Origin: Specibacter cremeus
GTDB taxonomy: Bacteria > Actinomycetota > Actinomycetes > Actinomycetales > Micrococcaceae
Reading direction: 5' to 3'
Assembly: GCF_003946885.1 (NCBI RefSeq)
Contig: NZ_RWKQ01000013.1
Coordinates: 28,729-92,728 of the forward strand
DNA: 64,000 nt
In this document: in pieces, positions 43,188 through 58,793 of the stretch
Numbering within the stretch: the first letter of the stretch is position 1
Layout: each line of letters begins with the position of its first letter
Program-made: the position numbers and the translations under genes
The notes under the pieces: model-generated
Seen by the model: only the letters and a program-made list of their open reading frames with translations
Told to the model about the DNA's origin: nothing
Database searches by the model: none

Positions 43188-44585
43188 ATGAACGCCCGTC
43201 CCATCCATCTTGACGTCACGGTAGGGCCCATCGCGCACGGCGGCCACTGCGTGGCCCGGCACGACGGACGTGTCATCTTCGTCCGCCACGCGCTGCCGGG
43301 CGAACGCGTCACGGTCGTCCTGACCGAGCACGACGACGACGCCAAGTTCTGGCGCGCGGACGTGACGGCCGTGCTCGAACCCTCCGCCGACCGGGTCCCG
43401 CATTTCTGGGCCCCGGCGGACGCGCTGCGGGCCGCCACGCACGGCGCCCCGCCGGTGGGCGGGGCCGAGTTCGGGCACATGGGCCGCGCGGCGCAGCGCA
43501 GGCTCAAGGCGGCCGTCGTCAGGGAGCAGCTGTCCCGCCTGGGCGGGCTCGACGACACCGAGGTGGCGCGCCTCACGGCGTCGATGGCCGACGGCGTCGA
43601 GGACGTCGACGGGGACGGCACGGCCGGCCAACGCGCCGGGCTGGGCTGGCGCACCCGGGCCGCGTTCGCCGTCACCGGCGGCGGCCGGCTCGGCATGCAC
43701 GCCCACCGGTCGCATGAGGTGCTCCCGGTGCGCGAGATGCCGCTGGCCGTGCCGGCCGTGAACGAGCTGGCCCTGTGGGACGTGGACCTGACCGGCGTCG
43801 TCCGCGTCGAGGTGGCCGCCCCCGCCAACGGGTCACGCCCCCTCATGCTGCTGGTTCCGGACCCCGCGCTCGGCGAGAAGGCCGCGGGCCTGGCGCTCAA
43901 GCGCGTCGCCCGCGCCCTGGCCTCGCACGCAACCCCGCCGTCCGTGGCCCGGTGGGATCCCGAATCCGGCGCGGTGGACGTGCTGGCCGGCCGCGGCTGG
44001 GTGGCCGAGACCGCGCTCGGGCACGACTTCCGCGTCACCGGCGCCGGATTCTGGCAGATCCACCGCCGCGCCCCCGAGGTGCTTGTCGGTGCCGCCCTGT
44101 CCTTCCTGGCCGGCAGCCCGGCCGACACCGCCCTCGCCGCCGGATCCGGCGTCGCGGACCTGTACGCCGGGGCCGGCCTGTTCACGGCGCCGCTGGCCGA
44201 CGCCGTGGGGGAGACCGGCTCCGTCCTGTCCGTCGAGGGTTCCCCGGGCACCAGCAGGGACGCACGCAAGAACCTGCACACCGCCGCCCAGGTGGAGATC
44301 CGCCAGGGCCGGGTGGAGCGCGTCCTGGGCGCGCAGCGGCGCCGGTTTGACGCGGTCGTCCTGGACCCGCCACGTGCCGGGGCCGGCAAGGCCGTGGTGC
44401 GCCAGCTGGTGGCCGCCGACCCGCGCGCCATCGCGTACGTGTCCTGCGACCCGGCGTCGTTCGCCCGGGACGTCGGCTTTTTCGGCCGGGCCGGCTGGGA
44501 ACTGGCGGCGCTGCGCGCGTTCGACCTCTACCCGCACACCCACCACGTCGAGACCGTCGGCCTGCTGGTGCCCGGGGGCTCGTAG
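43188..44585 (+). CDS. TrmA/RumA-family RNA methyltransferase
   Basis: 465-residue class I SAM-dependent enzyme methylating uridine C5 in tRNA or rRNA. The N-terminal TRAM domain is IHLDVTVGPIAHGGHCVARHDGRVIFVRHALPGE. The SAM-binding region is VADLYAGAGLFTAPLA. The catalytic site is LDPPRAGAG and the cysteine nucleophile is in YVSCDPASFARD. The 4Fe-4S Cys motif of RlmD/RumA (C...CGGC..QH) is replaced by GAPPVGGAEFGHM, with no cysteines. The start ATG directly follows the transporter stop, and the next gene starts directly after its own stop, so this is a compact operon. Confidence 0.9.
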   Translation: MNARPIHLDVTVGPIAHGGHCVARHDGRVIFVRHALPGERVTVVLTEHDDDAKFWRADVTAVLEPSADRVPHFWAPADALRAATHGAPPVGGAEFGHMGRAAQRRLKAAVVREQLSRLGGLDDTEVARLTASMADGVEDVDGDGTAGQRAGLGWRTRAAFAVTGGGRLGMHAHRSHEVLPVREMPLAVPAVNELALWDVDLTGVVRVEVAAPANGSRPLMLLVPDPALGEKAAGLALKRVARALASHATPPSVARWDPESGAVDVLAGRGWVAETALGHDFRVTGAGFWQIHRRAPEVLVGAALSFLAGSPADTALAAGSGVADLYAGAGLFTAPLADAVGETGSVLSVEGSPGTSRDARKNLHTAAQVEIRQGRVERVLGAQRRRFDAVVLDPPRAGAGKAVVRQLVAADPRAIAYVSCDPASFARDVGFFGRAGWELAALRAFDLYPHTHHVETVGLLVPGGS

Positions 44586-47069
<2,484 letters not shown>

Positions 47070-47136
47070 GGGTTGCCTAACTGGCATCGGACCGGTCGCG
47101 TGGCAAGATGAAAACTGTGGCGAGAGGAGTCCATCG

Positions 47137-49974
<2,838 letters not shown>

Positions 49975-49977
49975 AAA

Positions 49978-50027
49978 AACGCCGGAGGGCGGGCATCCGA
50001 GACTTCGGATGCCCGCCCTCCGGCGTT
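49978..50027 (+). terminator. Terminator after acnA
   Basis: 23-bp perfect stem (left arm starts AACGCCGGAGGGCGGGCATC) with a 4-nt GACT loop, beginning 4 bp after the acnA stop. Followed by CGTGCTTCG, not a U-tract. Preceded by AAAAAC, so it could also work on the opposite strand. Confidence 0.85.
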
Positions 50028-50094
50028 CGTGCTTCGTGTGGGAAGCGGCGCCCGTATATCCTTAGGTGTTGGCAGCACGGTCCAGGGAGGACGC

Positions 50095-52083
50095 ATGGGA
50101 CTTTTGGAGACGATCGCGGATCCGCGGGATCTGGGCAGGCTAAGCGAGCGCCAGATGGTCGCACTGGCCCAGGAGATCCGCGAATTCCTGATCGCCAACG
50201 TGTCCCAGACCGGAGGCCACCTCGGCCCCAACCTCGGTGTCGTCGAGCTGACGCTCGCCATCCACCGCGTGTTCGATTCCCCCCGGGACTCCATCATCTT
50301 CGACACCGGACACCAGTCGTACGTGCACAAGCTCGTCACCGGCCGGCAGGACTTCTCCACGCTGCGCAAGCAGGGCGGCATGTCCGGCTACCCGTCACGC
50401 GCCGAATCCGTGCACGACATCGTCGAGAGCTCACACGCGTCCTCGTCGCTGTCCTGGGCCGACGGGATCTCCCGGGCCCGGGCGCTGACCGGCGACGCCG
50501 AACGGTATGTGGTCGCCGTCGTCGGTGACGGGGCCCTGACCGGCGGCATGACATGGGAGGCGTTGAACAACATCGCCGCCGACAAGCACCGCCGCGTCGT
50601 CATCGTCGTCAATGACAACGGCCGCTCCTACGCCCCCACGGTGGGCGGGCTCGCCGACTACCTGGCCTCGTTGCGCCCCGCCATCGACCATGTCCGCACG
50701 CACCAACGCTACGAGTCCTCGCTCGACTGGGCCAAGCGGAGACTCCAGGAGGGCAACGCCGCCGGCCAGTTCGTGTACAAGGGACTGCACGCCGCCAAGG
50801 AGGGCATCAAGGACTGGTGGGCCCCGCAGGGCCTCTTCGACGACCTCGGCCTGAAGTACGTCGGTCCGGTGGACGGCCACGACGAGAAGGCCATGGAGGC
50901 GGCCCTGACCGCCGCGAAGAACTTCGCCGGCCCGGTGATCGTGCACGCCATCACGGAGAAGGGCCGCGGCTACGCGCCGGCCCGCGCGCACGAGGACGAC
51001 CAGTTCCACGCCGTCGGCGTCATCGACCCGTCCACCGGCATCCCCGTCGACACCCCCAGCGGCAAGTCCTGGACGGGCGTGTTCGGCGACGAGATCGCCC
51101 AGATCGCGGACGAACGCCCCGACGTCGTCGGCATCACCGGGGCCATGCTGATCCCCGTCGGGCTGCAGAAGTTCGCCGACAAGCACCCGCGGCGCGTCAT
51201 CGACGTCGGCATCGCCGAACAGCACGCGCTGACCATGGCGGCCGGCATGGCCTACGGTGGGCTGCACCCGGTGGTGGCCATCTACGCCACGTTCCTGAAC
51301 CGCGCGTTCGACCAGTTGCTCATGGACGTGGCGCTGCACAAGGCCGGTGTCACCGTGGTCCTGGACCGGGCCGGGGTGACCGGGCCGGATGGCGCCAGCC
51401 ACCACGGCATGTGGGACATGTCCATGCTGCAGATCGTCCCCGGCCTGCACCTGGCCGCCCCGCGCGACGCGGTCCGGCTGCGCGAGGAACTGCGGGAGGC
51501 CGTCGCCGTTCCGGACGCGCCAACCGTCATCCGCTACTCCAAGGGCAAGGTCGGGCCGGAGGTGAAGGCCCTCGAACGGCTCTCCGACGGCGTCGACGTG
51601 CTGGCCCGGCACGAGCACAACAGCCATGGACCCGCCGAGACGGACGCCGACGTGCTGGTCGTCAGTGTCGGGGCCATGAGCGAGCTGGCACTGGACGTGG
51701 CCGGGCGCATCGGCGCGCAGGGCATCTCCTCCACCGTCGTGGACCCACGCTGGGTGCTGCCCGTGCCCCGGTCCATCGTCGCCCTGGCCTCGCGGCACCG
51801 CATCGTGATCGTCATCGAGGACGGGGTACGGGCCGGCGGCATCGGTTCGCGAATTCGCCAGGAACTGCGCGCCGCCGGCGTCGACACGGCCCTGAACGAG
51901 GTCGGGCTGCCGGTCGAGTTCCTGGACCACGGCACCCGTGCCGAGGTCCTTGAGCGGGTCGGGCTGACCGCCCAGCGTGTCGCCCAGGACGTGGTGGAGC
52001 AGGTGCTGGGCACACGGGTGCCGTTCGCGCGCCCGCTGCCCGGCCAGGAGGCCCCGCGGACCGGGCAGTTGCCGATCCTGTGA
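50095..52083 (+). CDS. dxs: 1-deoxy-D-xylulose-5-phosphate synthase
   Basis: 662-residue thiamine-diphosphate enzyme, first step of the MEP isoprenoid pathway (pyruvate + glyceraldehyde-3-phosphate). The N-terminus is [21 protein letters not shown]. It has [21 protein letters not shown] and [16 protein letters not shown]. The ThDP-binding [17 protein letters not shown] is near residue 145. The transketolase-like [13 protein letters not shown] and [15 protein letters not shown] follow. The start is ATG 50095 after GGGAGG, because upstream in-frame codons overlap the terminator region. It is translationally coupled (4 bp overlap) to a DUF402 gene. Confidence 0.97.
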   Translation: MGLLETIADPRDLGRLSERQMVALAQEIREFLIANVSQTGGHLGPNLGVVELTLAIHRVFDSPRDSIIFDTGHQSYVHKLVTGRQDFSTLRKQGGMSGYPSRAESVHDIVESSHASSSLSWADGISRARALTGDAERYVVAVVGDGALTGGMTWEALNNIAADKHRRVVIVVNDNGRSYAPTVGGLADYLASLRPAIDHVRTHQRYESSLDWAKRRLQEGNAAGQFVYKGLHAAKEGIKDWWAPQGLFDDLGLKYVGPVDGHDEKAMEAALTAAKNFAGPVIVHAITEKGRGYAPARAHEDDQFHAVGVIDPSTGIPVDTPSGKSWTGVFGDEIAQIADERPDVVGITGAMLIPVGLQKFADKHPRRVIDVGIAEQHALTMAAGMAYGGLHPVVAIYATFLNRAFDQLLMDVALHKAGVTVVLDRAGVTGPDGASHHGMWDMSMLQIVPGLHLAAPRDAVRLREELREAVAVPDAPTVIRYSKGKVGPEVKALERLSDGVDVLARHEHNSHGPAETDADVLVVSVGAMSELALDVAGRIGAQGISSTVVDPRWVLPVPRSIVALASRHRIVIVIEDGVRAGGIGSRIRQELRAAGVDTALNEVGLPVEFLDHGTRAEVLERVGLTAQRVAQDVVEQVLGTRVPFARPLPGQEAPRTGQLPIL

Positions 52084-52655
52084 CGGTCGCAGCCACCGGC
52101 ACGGACCGCCGGACCGCGCCCACCTTGCATCGCGGTGAGCTCGTCGTGGCCCGCAACCGCAAGTGGGACGGCACCGCGCACTGGGTGGTGCCGGGCCGCT
52201 ACCTCGGCGCGGACGGGTTCGGGCACTGGATCTTCCAGGGCACGGGCGAGTTCATCTCCCGCCCCGGCGCGGCCCTGTACACGGCCTCCGACGCCGTCCT
52301 GCTGGTCCCGCACGATGGCGACTGGGTGGCCACGTTCTACGATGCCGCGCACCCCGACGGCGTGGAACTGTACATCGACATGGCCGTCGACTTCGCCTGG
52401 CGGCGCATCCGGCCCGCCGTCGTGGAATTCCACATGATCGACATGGACCTGGACGTCATCCGCACCCGGTCCCGCGGCGTGTTCATTGACGACGAGGACG
52501 AATTCGCCGAGCACCGGGTGCGGATGAACTACCCGGCCGGGCTTGCCGCGCACCTCGAAGCCGAGTGCGCATCCCTGGCCGTCGCCGTCACGGCGGGCCT
52601 GGCCCCATTCGACGGCCGCGCCGCGGCCCGTTTCACCGAAGGCAGGAACCTGTAG
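52080..52655 (+). CDS. DUF402 domain-containing protein
   Basis: 191 residues. [28 protein letters not shown], the [21 protein letters not shown] strand set and [29 protein letters not shown] are typical for the DUF402/YgaC-type fold, whose members include nucleoside phosphatases and RNA-associated proteins. The acidic [14 protein letters not shown] motif is conserved. Function here is not established. The GTG start overlaps dxs by 4 bp (GTGA), and its stop overlaps the following gene. Confidence 0.85.
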   Translation: MTVAATGTDRRTAPTLHRGELVVARNRKWDGTAHWVVPGRYLGADGFGHWIFQGTGEFISRPGAALYTASDAVLLVPHDGDWVATFYDAAHPDGVELYIDMAVDFAWRRIRPAVVEFHMIDMDLDVIRTRSRGVFIDDEDEFAEHRVRMNYPAGLAAHLEAECASLAVAVTAGLAPFDGRAAARFTEGRNL

Positions 52656-53326
52656 TGACTGAGTTGAATGACGCTGAGTTGAATGACGCCGAGTTGAATG
52701 ACGCCGGGACGGCCGACGCCGGCATCGTGCGCGTGTACAAGACGGACGACGGCGGCACACTGGTATTCCGGGAGGCCTGGGTTGACGCCGGGGCCGGGGA
52801 CGAAGGGTCCGGGAATGCCGTGCCGGCGTACTTCGTGGTGAACCACGGCACCGTGGGCCACCAGAGCACGTCGCGCGAACGCGCCGTCGCGTCCGGCGAG
52901 GAGGCCCGCGGCCTGCTGGACGCGTTCACCGCCCAGTGCGCCGAGGACGGCTACGCGGCCCTGGTCCCGGCCGAGCAGTGGTGGGTCGTGGCCCAGTATG
53001 CGCTCAAGAGCGACCGCGTCACCGACCGGGACAAGTACCTCGACCACAAGGCCAGGGAGGCGCTCACCGCGCACCTGGCGTGGCGGGGCAGCGGCACGGT
53101 GGAGCGGACGGAATTCACCGCCGCCGCGCACGGGACCGGGAAACTGAACCTGTTCGTGCTGGCCCCCGACCCGGCCATCGCCGTCGCGAACATCCTGGTG
53201 TGCCTGCGCGAGGCGAAGCTCGACTTCACCAAGCTGACGGTGGCCGTCGCCCCCCACGCGGACCCGACCGCGTTCAAGCAAAAGCACCCGAAGCCGTCGA
53301 AGGGGCCGTTCACGCTCGGCGGCTGA
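52655..53326 (+). CDS. Conserved hypothetical protein with N-terminal ELNDA repeats
   Basis: 223 residues of unrecognised family. It opens [18 protein letters not shown], three exact 5-residue repeats, then a soluble domain with VRVYKTDDGGTLVFREAWVD, TDRDKYLDHKAREALTAHLAW and KLNLFVLAPDPAIAVANILVCLREAKLDF. No signal peptide or membrane segment. The start is GTG 52655, overlapping the DUF402 stop by one base (TAGTG). It is therefore the third gene of a dxs transcript. A longer upstream reading runs through DUF402 and is rejected. The function is unknown. Confidence 0.7.
   Translation: MTELNDAELNDAELNDAGTADAGIVRVYKTDDGGTLVFREAWVDAGAGDEGSGNAVPAYFVVNHGTVGHQSTSRERAVASGEEARGLLDAFTAQCAEDGYAALVPAEQWWVVAQYALKSDRVTDRDKYLDHKAREALTAHLAWRGSGTVERTEFTAAAHGTGKLNLFVLAPDPAIAVANILVCLREAKLDFTKLTVAVAPHADPTAFKQKHPKPSKGPFTLGG
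52661..52705 (+). repeat. 15-bp tandem repeat, three copies (ELNDA)
   Basis: GAGTTGAATGACGC(T/C) three times in a row at the 5' end of the hypothetical gene. The repeats are nearly identical at DNA level (one base differs), and each encodes ELNDA, so copy number could vary by slippage. Confidence 0.9.
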
Positions 53327-53330
53327 ACGG

Positions 53331-53539
53331 TGATCGAGACGGTGGTCGAGCCTGTCGAGACCCGCCCTCGGGTCTCGACAGGCTCGACCACCGGTGATTG
53401 AGCTTGTCGAAATCCGGTCTCGACAAGTCCGGGTCTCGCTCCCCAGCCGCTCCCCACCCTCGCACGCTCGGGCGGGGCCCCTCGCGGCCGTGGGCCCAGG
53501 CTCGACCCCCGCGGGTCTCGACAAGCTCGACCACCGGGG
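53331..53539. repeat. Dispersed GGTGGTCGAGC/GGTCTCGACA repeat, locus 1
   Basis: Contains a perfect 23-bp inverted repeat: arms 53341-53363 (starts GGTGGTCGAGCCTGTCGAGA) and 53370-53392, with a 6-nt spacer. A further partial copy (GGTCTCGACAAG) lies near 53417, and the locus ends with GGGTCTCGACAAGCTCGACCACC, abutting the argG stop at 53541. The middle (around 53430-53500) is C-rich without coding character. Confidence 0.85.
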
Positions 53540-53540
53540 A

Positions 53541-54989
<1,449 letters not shown>

Positions 54990-55082
54990 CTATCACGGGT
55001 CCGGACCCGCGGAACCGGGCGTGTAACGTCGACGGCGTAGCCGTAGTCACCATCCGCCACCATTGAAGGAAGTTCTCCGCCC

Positions 55083-56063
55083 ATGAGCACCACGTTTCGC
55101 CAGCTTGGCCGGTCGGGCCTCACCGTTTCAGTCGTCGGGCTCGGGTGCAACAACCTTGGCCGCAGCGGCACCGTCACCGAGACGCAGGAGGGGACCGACG
55201 CCGTCGTCCATGCCGCGCTGGAGGCCGGCGTCACCCTGTTCGACGTGGCGGACACGTACGGGCGTGAGCCAGGGCTCAGCGAGACCATGCTGGGCCGGGC
55301 GCTGGGTGCCGAGCGGCAGAACGTGATTGTTGCCACGAAGTTCGGCATGGATGCCCGGGGCGCCAACGGCGTCGACTGGGGCCGGCGCGGCTCCCGGAAA
55401 TACATCATGCAATCCGTGGAGGCATCGCTGCGGCGCCTCGGCACGGACTGGATCGACCTGTACCAGTTCCACACCCCGGACCCGCACACCCCCATCGGCG
55501 AGACGCTCGCCGCGCTCGACGACCTGGTGCGGGCCGGCAAAGTCCGCTACATCGGGCACTCGAACCGGGCCGGCTGGCAGATCGCCGAGGCCGAGTTCAC
55601 CGCCCGCGCCGCCGGCACCACCCGCTTCGTGTCCAGCCAGAACCATTACAACCTGCTGGACCGCCGCGCCGAGCTGGAGGTCACCCCGGCCGCAGAGGCG
55701 TACGGCCTGGGCGTGTTGCCGTACTTCCCGCTGGCCAACGGCCTGCTGACCGGCAAGTACAGCTCCGGCAAGGCGCCCGAGGGCAGCCGGCTCACGCACG
55801 CCCGGCAGAATCTCATGTCGGATTCAGACTTCGAGCAGTTGCGCGGGTTCGGCGCGTTCGCCGCCGCCCGCGGGCTGACCGAGTTGCAGGTCGCGTTCTC
55901 CTGGCTGGCCAGCCGGCCCTCGGTGGCCAGCGTCATCGCCGGGGCGACGAAACCGGAGCAGATCCGCCAGAACGCCGCGGCCGTGTGCTGGGAGCCGTCC
56001 GCGGCGGACCTGGCCGAGCTCGACGAGCTGTTCCCGCCGGTGCCCAAGGTCGCGCTGTTCTAG
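55083..56063 (+). CDS. Aldo/keto reductase
   Basis: 326-residue NADPH-dependent reductase with a TIM barrel. The catalytic tetrad is Asp54 and Tyr59 (LFDVADTYG), Lys86 (VIVATKFG) and His130 (DLYQFHTPD). The C-terminal SVIAGATKPEQIRQN contributes to cofactor binding. It belongs to the YhdN/general stress-type branch by its layout; the substrate is not defined. Start ATG 55083 with AAGGAAG upstream. Followed by repeat locus 2. Confidence 0.92.
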   Translation: MSTTFRQLGRSGLTVSVVGLGCNNLGRSGTVTETQEGTDAVVHAALEAGVTLFDVADTYGREPGLSETMLGRALGAERQNVIVATKFGMDARGANGVDWGRRGSRKYIMQSVEASLRRLGTDWIDLYQFHTPDPHTPIGETLAALDDLVRAGKVRYIGHSNRAGWQIAEAEFTARAAGTTRFVSSQNHYNLLDRRAELEVTPAAEAYGLGVLPYFPLANGLLTGKYSSGKAPEGSRLTHARQNLMSDSDFEQLRGFGAFAAARGLTELQVAFSWLASRPSVASVIAGATKPEQIRQNAAAVCWEPSAADLAELDELFPPVPKVALF

Positions 56064-56068
56064 AAGTT

Positions 56069-56156
56069 CGGTGGTCGAGCGAGACCCGGGGTTTCGGCAA
56101 GCTCAACCACCGATACGGTGGTCGAGCCTGTCGAGACCCGGTGACAGGCTCAATCA
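56069..56156. repeat. Dispersed GGTGGTCGAGC/GGTCTCGACA repeat, locus 2
   Basis: Two partial units in tandem. The first runs GGTGGTCGAGC (56070-56080) to GCTCAACCACC (56101-56111), an imperfect pair. The second runs GGTGGTCGAGCCTGTCGAGACC from about 56117 to GGCTCAATCA. The stop codon of the CitB-type regulator (56154-56156) lies in the end of this unit. Confidence 0.8.
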
Positions 56157-56843
56157 GCGCGGGCGGTCCAGCGGCACATAGGTGTTGACGGGCCGGCCGG
56201 TGGCCCCGTAGCTCAGCTCCAGGGCGATGAATTCGCGGCGTTCCAACACGCCCAGGTAGCGTTGCGCGGTGGGGCGGCTGATGCCGATCCGTTCGGCGAT
56301 CTCCGCCGCGCCGATGGGCGTGGGGGAGCGCCGGACGGCGTCGAACACCTTGGCCATGGTCGGCTGCAGGCCGCGGGGGTCGCGGGCCACGGGGGCCGGT
56401 GCGGCGGGCGCCTGCCGCAACTTGTACAGGCTGTCGATCGTGGCCTGGTCCGCGACGCCGGACGCCGCCAGCTGTTCGGTCCAGCGGCGGTACGCCTCCA
56501 GCTGCACGCGCAGCGCCTCGAAGCCGAACGGCTTGACCAGATAGTACACGGCCCCGCTGCTCATGGCGTTGCGGACCGTCTCAAGGTCCCGCGCGGCCGT
56601 GATGATGATCGCGTCCACGGGCGTGCCGGCGGCCTGCAGGGAACGCAGCAGCGCGATGCCGCTCTCATCGGGGAGGTACACGTCGAGCAGCAGCAGGTCG
56701 GGGTGCAGCCGCTCGATGGCCGCCCGCGCCGCGGCGCCCGTGTGCGCCTGGCCGATGCACTCGAATCCGTCCACCCGGGCCACCCGGGCGGCGTGGATGC
56801 CGGCCACCCGGAAGTCGTCGTCGACCACCAGGGTCCTGATCAT
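56154..56843 (-). CDS. CitB/DcuR-type response regulator
   Basis: 229 residues. The receiver domain has LVVDDDFRVAGIHAARV with phospho-acceptor Asp54 (LLLDVYLPDESG), a conserved Thr in IIITAARD and Lys in VKPFGFEAL. The C-terminal DNA-binding domain shows IGAAEIAERIGISRPTAQRYLGVLERREFI. This matches the CitB/DcuR/MalR class that partners CitA-type kinases. The start ATG 56841-56843 overlaps the kinase stop (ATGA). The final codons run into dispersed repeat locus 2, which supplies the stop. Confidence 0.92.
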   Translation of the reverse strand: MIRTLVVDDDFRVAGIHAARVARVDGFECIGQAHTGAAARAAIERLHPDLLLLDVYLPDESGIALLRSLQAAGTPVDAIIITAARDLETVRNAMSSGAVYYLVKPFGFEALRVQLEAYRRWTEQLAASGVADQATIDSLYKLRQAPAAPAPVARDPRGLQPTMAKVFDAVRRSPTPIGAAEIAERIGISRPTAQRYLGVLERREFIALELSYGATGRPVNTYVPLDRPR

Positions 56844-58510
56844 GCTGTTCCTTCCTCCATGGTGAGCGTGCCGGCGCTCGCGGGTGCCCTGGCGCCCGTG
56901 GGCAGCCACACCTCCACATGGCCGCCCGGACCGGCGAACACGTCCAGGGTGCCGTTGTGGCGGCGCACCAGCCGGTTGATGAGCGCCAGTCCCACGCCGC
57001 GGTGGATGCCCGGGCGGGCCGGTTTGGTCGAGTAGCCGTCCGTCAGCACGTCCTGGAGCCGGTCCACCGGGATCCCGGGGCCGGTGTCCTGTACCGAGAT
57101 GAACAACCCGTCCGTGTCGTCGATCAGCACGGTGACGGTGCGCTCCGCCGCGCCGCCGCCGGGGGCCCCGGCGACGGCGTCGACGCCGTTGTCGACCAGG
57201 TTGCCCACGATGGTCAGCACCGTGCCGAGTTCGACGCCGGCGTCCTCGAGGTGCGAGCCGTCGGCGACGACCACGGCCACGTCCTGTTCGGCGGCGACGG
57301 CGGTCTTGGCCACCAGCAGGGCCGCCAGTTCCGGCGCGGCGAACCGGGCGCGCAGGCTCTCGGCCAGCGTCGCCGAACCCTGGGCGATCTGCGCCAGGTA
57401 GCCGCGGGCCGTGTCCGTGTCGCCGATCTCCAGCAGCCCGGCCACCACGTGCAGCCGGTTGGCGTATTCGTGTTCCTGGACGCGCAGCGCGTTCATGAGG
57501 CCGTGCGCCGACTGCAGGTCCCGGCCCAGGTTCTCCGGTTCGGTCCGGTCGCGCAGCGTGACGACGTGGCCGATGCTGCGCCCGGCCAGTTGCACGGGCA
57601 TGCGGTTGATCACCAGCACCGCGTCCTCGGTCAGGACCACCTCGTCGGAGCCACCGACTTTGCCCGTCAACAGGTCTCGGAGCCGGCCCTCGGGGACCAG
57701 GGACGCCAGCGGTGAACCGATCACCGTGCCCTCCAGGCCCAGCAACCGGCGGGCTTCCTCATTGACGGCGGTGATCCGGCCGTCGTCGTCCGTGCCGATC
57801 ATCGCCTCCCGGATGCCATGCAGCAGCGCCTCGCGTTCCTGCAGCAGCGAGGCGATCTCGGCCGGTTCCAGGTCGAAGGTGACCCGCTTGATCCGCCGCG
57901 CCAGCAGCAGCGAGCCGATGGCGCCCAACGCCAGCACGACCGCGGAGAAGCCGACCACCGCCCAGGTCCCGGCCACCAGTTCCGCGCGTTCCGTGGTCTC
58001 CAGGATGCCGACCGAGACCTGTCCGATGACCCGGCCCTGCGCGTCGAGGATGGGCGCCTTGGCGTTGGCGGACCGGCCCAGGCTGCCGGGGTCGATGCCT
58101 AGGTGGGTCTGGCCGTCGAGGACGGCGACCGGTTCCTCAAGTTTTTGCCCGATCAGGGCCGGGTTCGGGTGGGAGTACCTGGTGCCGAACCGGTCGGTGA
58201 CGACGACGTAGGACGGATGGGCACCGGCCATGACCCGGCCCGCCAGCGCCTGGATCTGGTGCTGCGGATCGCCGTCGGCCAGGGCGGCGGCGATGGCCGG
58301 CATCTGCGCCACCGTGCTCGCGATTCCGAGGGCGCGCAGCTCGTACTGGCGGTCCAGGTCGTTGGCGCGCGTGTAGGCGACGAGCAACCCGCCCGTGGCC
58401 ACCGTGACGACCATCAGGCACAGCACCCAGACCAGGATCTGGGTGGCCAGTTGCCTCGGCGCCCAGGCGCGCCAACGCCCGGGCGTGCGGGACCTGATCG
58501 GGTGCGTCAT
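56840..58510 (-). CDS. CitA/DcuS-type sensor histidine kinase
   Basis: 556 residues. TM1 lies at about residues 25-46, a periplasmic-type PAS sensor at 47-180, TM2 at 182-204, cytoplasmic PAS at 225-325, then the H-box VQEHEYANRLHVVAGLLEIG with His347, and an ATP domain with LVDNGVDAVAG, DTGPGIP and GVGLALIN. The sensor has RYSHPNPALIG (Arg111, His114) and GSLGRSANAKAPILDAQGRVIGQVSVG. Relative to CitA, Arg66/His69/Lys109 are kept but Arg107 is Asn149. The start ATG 58508-58510 is chosen; an in-frame GTG at 58582 is possible. Confidence 0.9.
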   Translation of the reverse strand: MTHPIRSRTPGRWRAWAPRQLATQILVWVLCLMVVTVATGGLLVAYTRANDLDRQYELRALGIASTVAQMPAIAAALADGDPQHQIQALAGRVMAGAHPSYVVVTDRFGTRYSHPNPALIGQKLEEPVAVLDGQTHLGIDPGSLGRSANAKAPILDAQGRVIGQVSVGILETTERAELVAGTWAVVGFSAVVLALGAIGSLLLARRIKRVTFDLEPAEIASLLQEREALLHGIREAMIGTDDDGRITAVNEEARRLLGLEGTVIGSPLASLVPEGRLRDLLTGKVGGSDEVVLTEDAVLVINRMPVQLAGRSIGHVVTLRDRTEPENLGRDLQSAHGLMNALRVQEHEYANRLHVVAGLLEIGDTDTARGYLAQIAQGSATLAESLRARFAAPELAALLVAKTAVAAEQDVAVVVADGSHLEDAGVELGTVLTIVGNLVDNGVDAVAGAPGGGAAERTVTVLIDDTDGLFISVQDTGPGIPVDRLQDVLTDGYSTKPARPGIHRGVGLALINRLVRRHNGTLDVFAGPGGHVEVWLPTGARAPASAGTLTMEEGTA

Positions 58511-58743
58511 CGGGTGCTCGAAACCGGGCTGGTCGCGGCGCAGCGGACACCCGCCATCGGGGGAACCACGCACACCATGCACAAGTCCTTCCCGGTCGGT
58601 GCATCAATTCTCACACCGATCCCACGGGGCCACCACCTGGACCGTGCGTAAAAGCTCAAAACCTGCACTTTCGCGGTTAAGGCACACAACATCCTGAAGT
58701 CTTCTGGCGCGACCGGGCGCGTTTCTAAGCTTTACCCAGAGTC

Positions 58744-58759
58744 CGTGATCCACATCACG
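58744..58759. promoter_or_regulatory. CRP/GlxR-like palindrome upstream of the ABC operon
   Basis: CGTGATCCACATCACG has 6-bp arms around a 4-nt centre and fits the TGTGA-N6-TCACA pattern in eight of ten positions. It lies 35-50 bp upstream of the ABC ATPase start and on the far side of the CitA-kinase gene. Tentative. Confidence 0.45.
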
Positions 58760-58793
58760 TACGGCAACGATTTCCACAGAGAGGTCCCAGCAC

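Noticed and set aside
39788-43213. Very long plus-strand open frame across the TrkA genes and the transporter
   Set aside because: It is antisense to two RCK proteins and frame-shifted relative to the transporter; no domain is recognisable.
58511-58582. GTG at 58582 as the start of the CitA-type kinase
   Set aside because: The AAGGA is only 3 nt before this GTG and the extra 24 residues are not typical. Kept as an alternative only.
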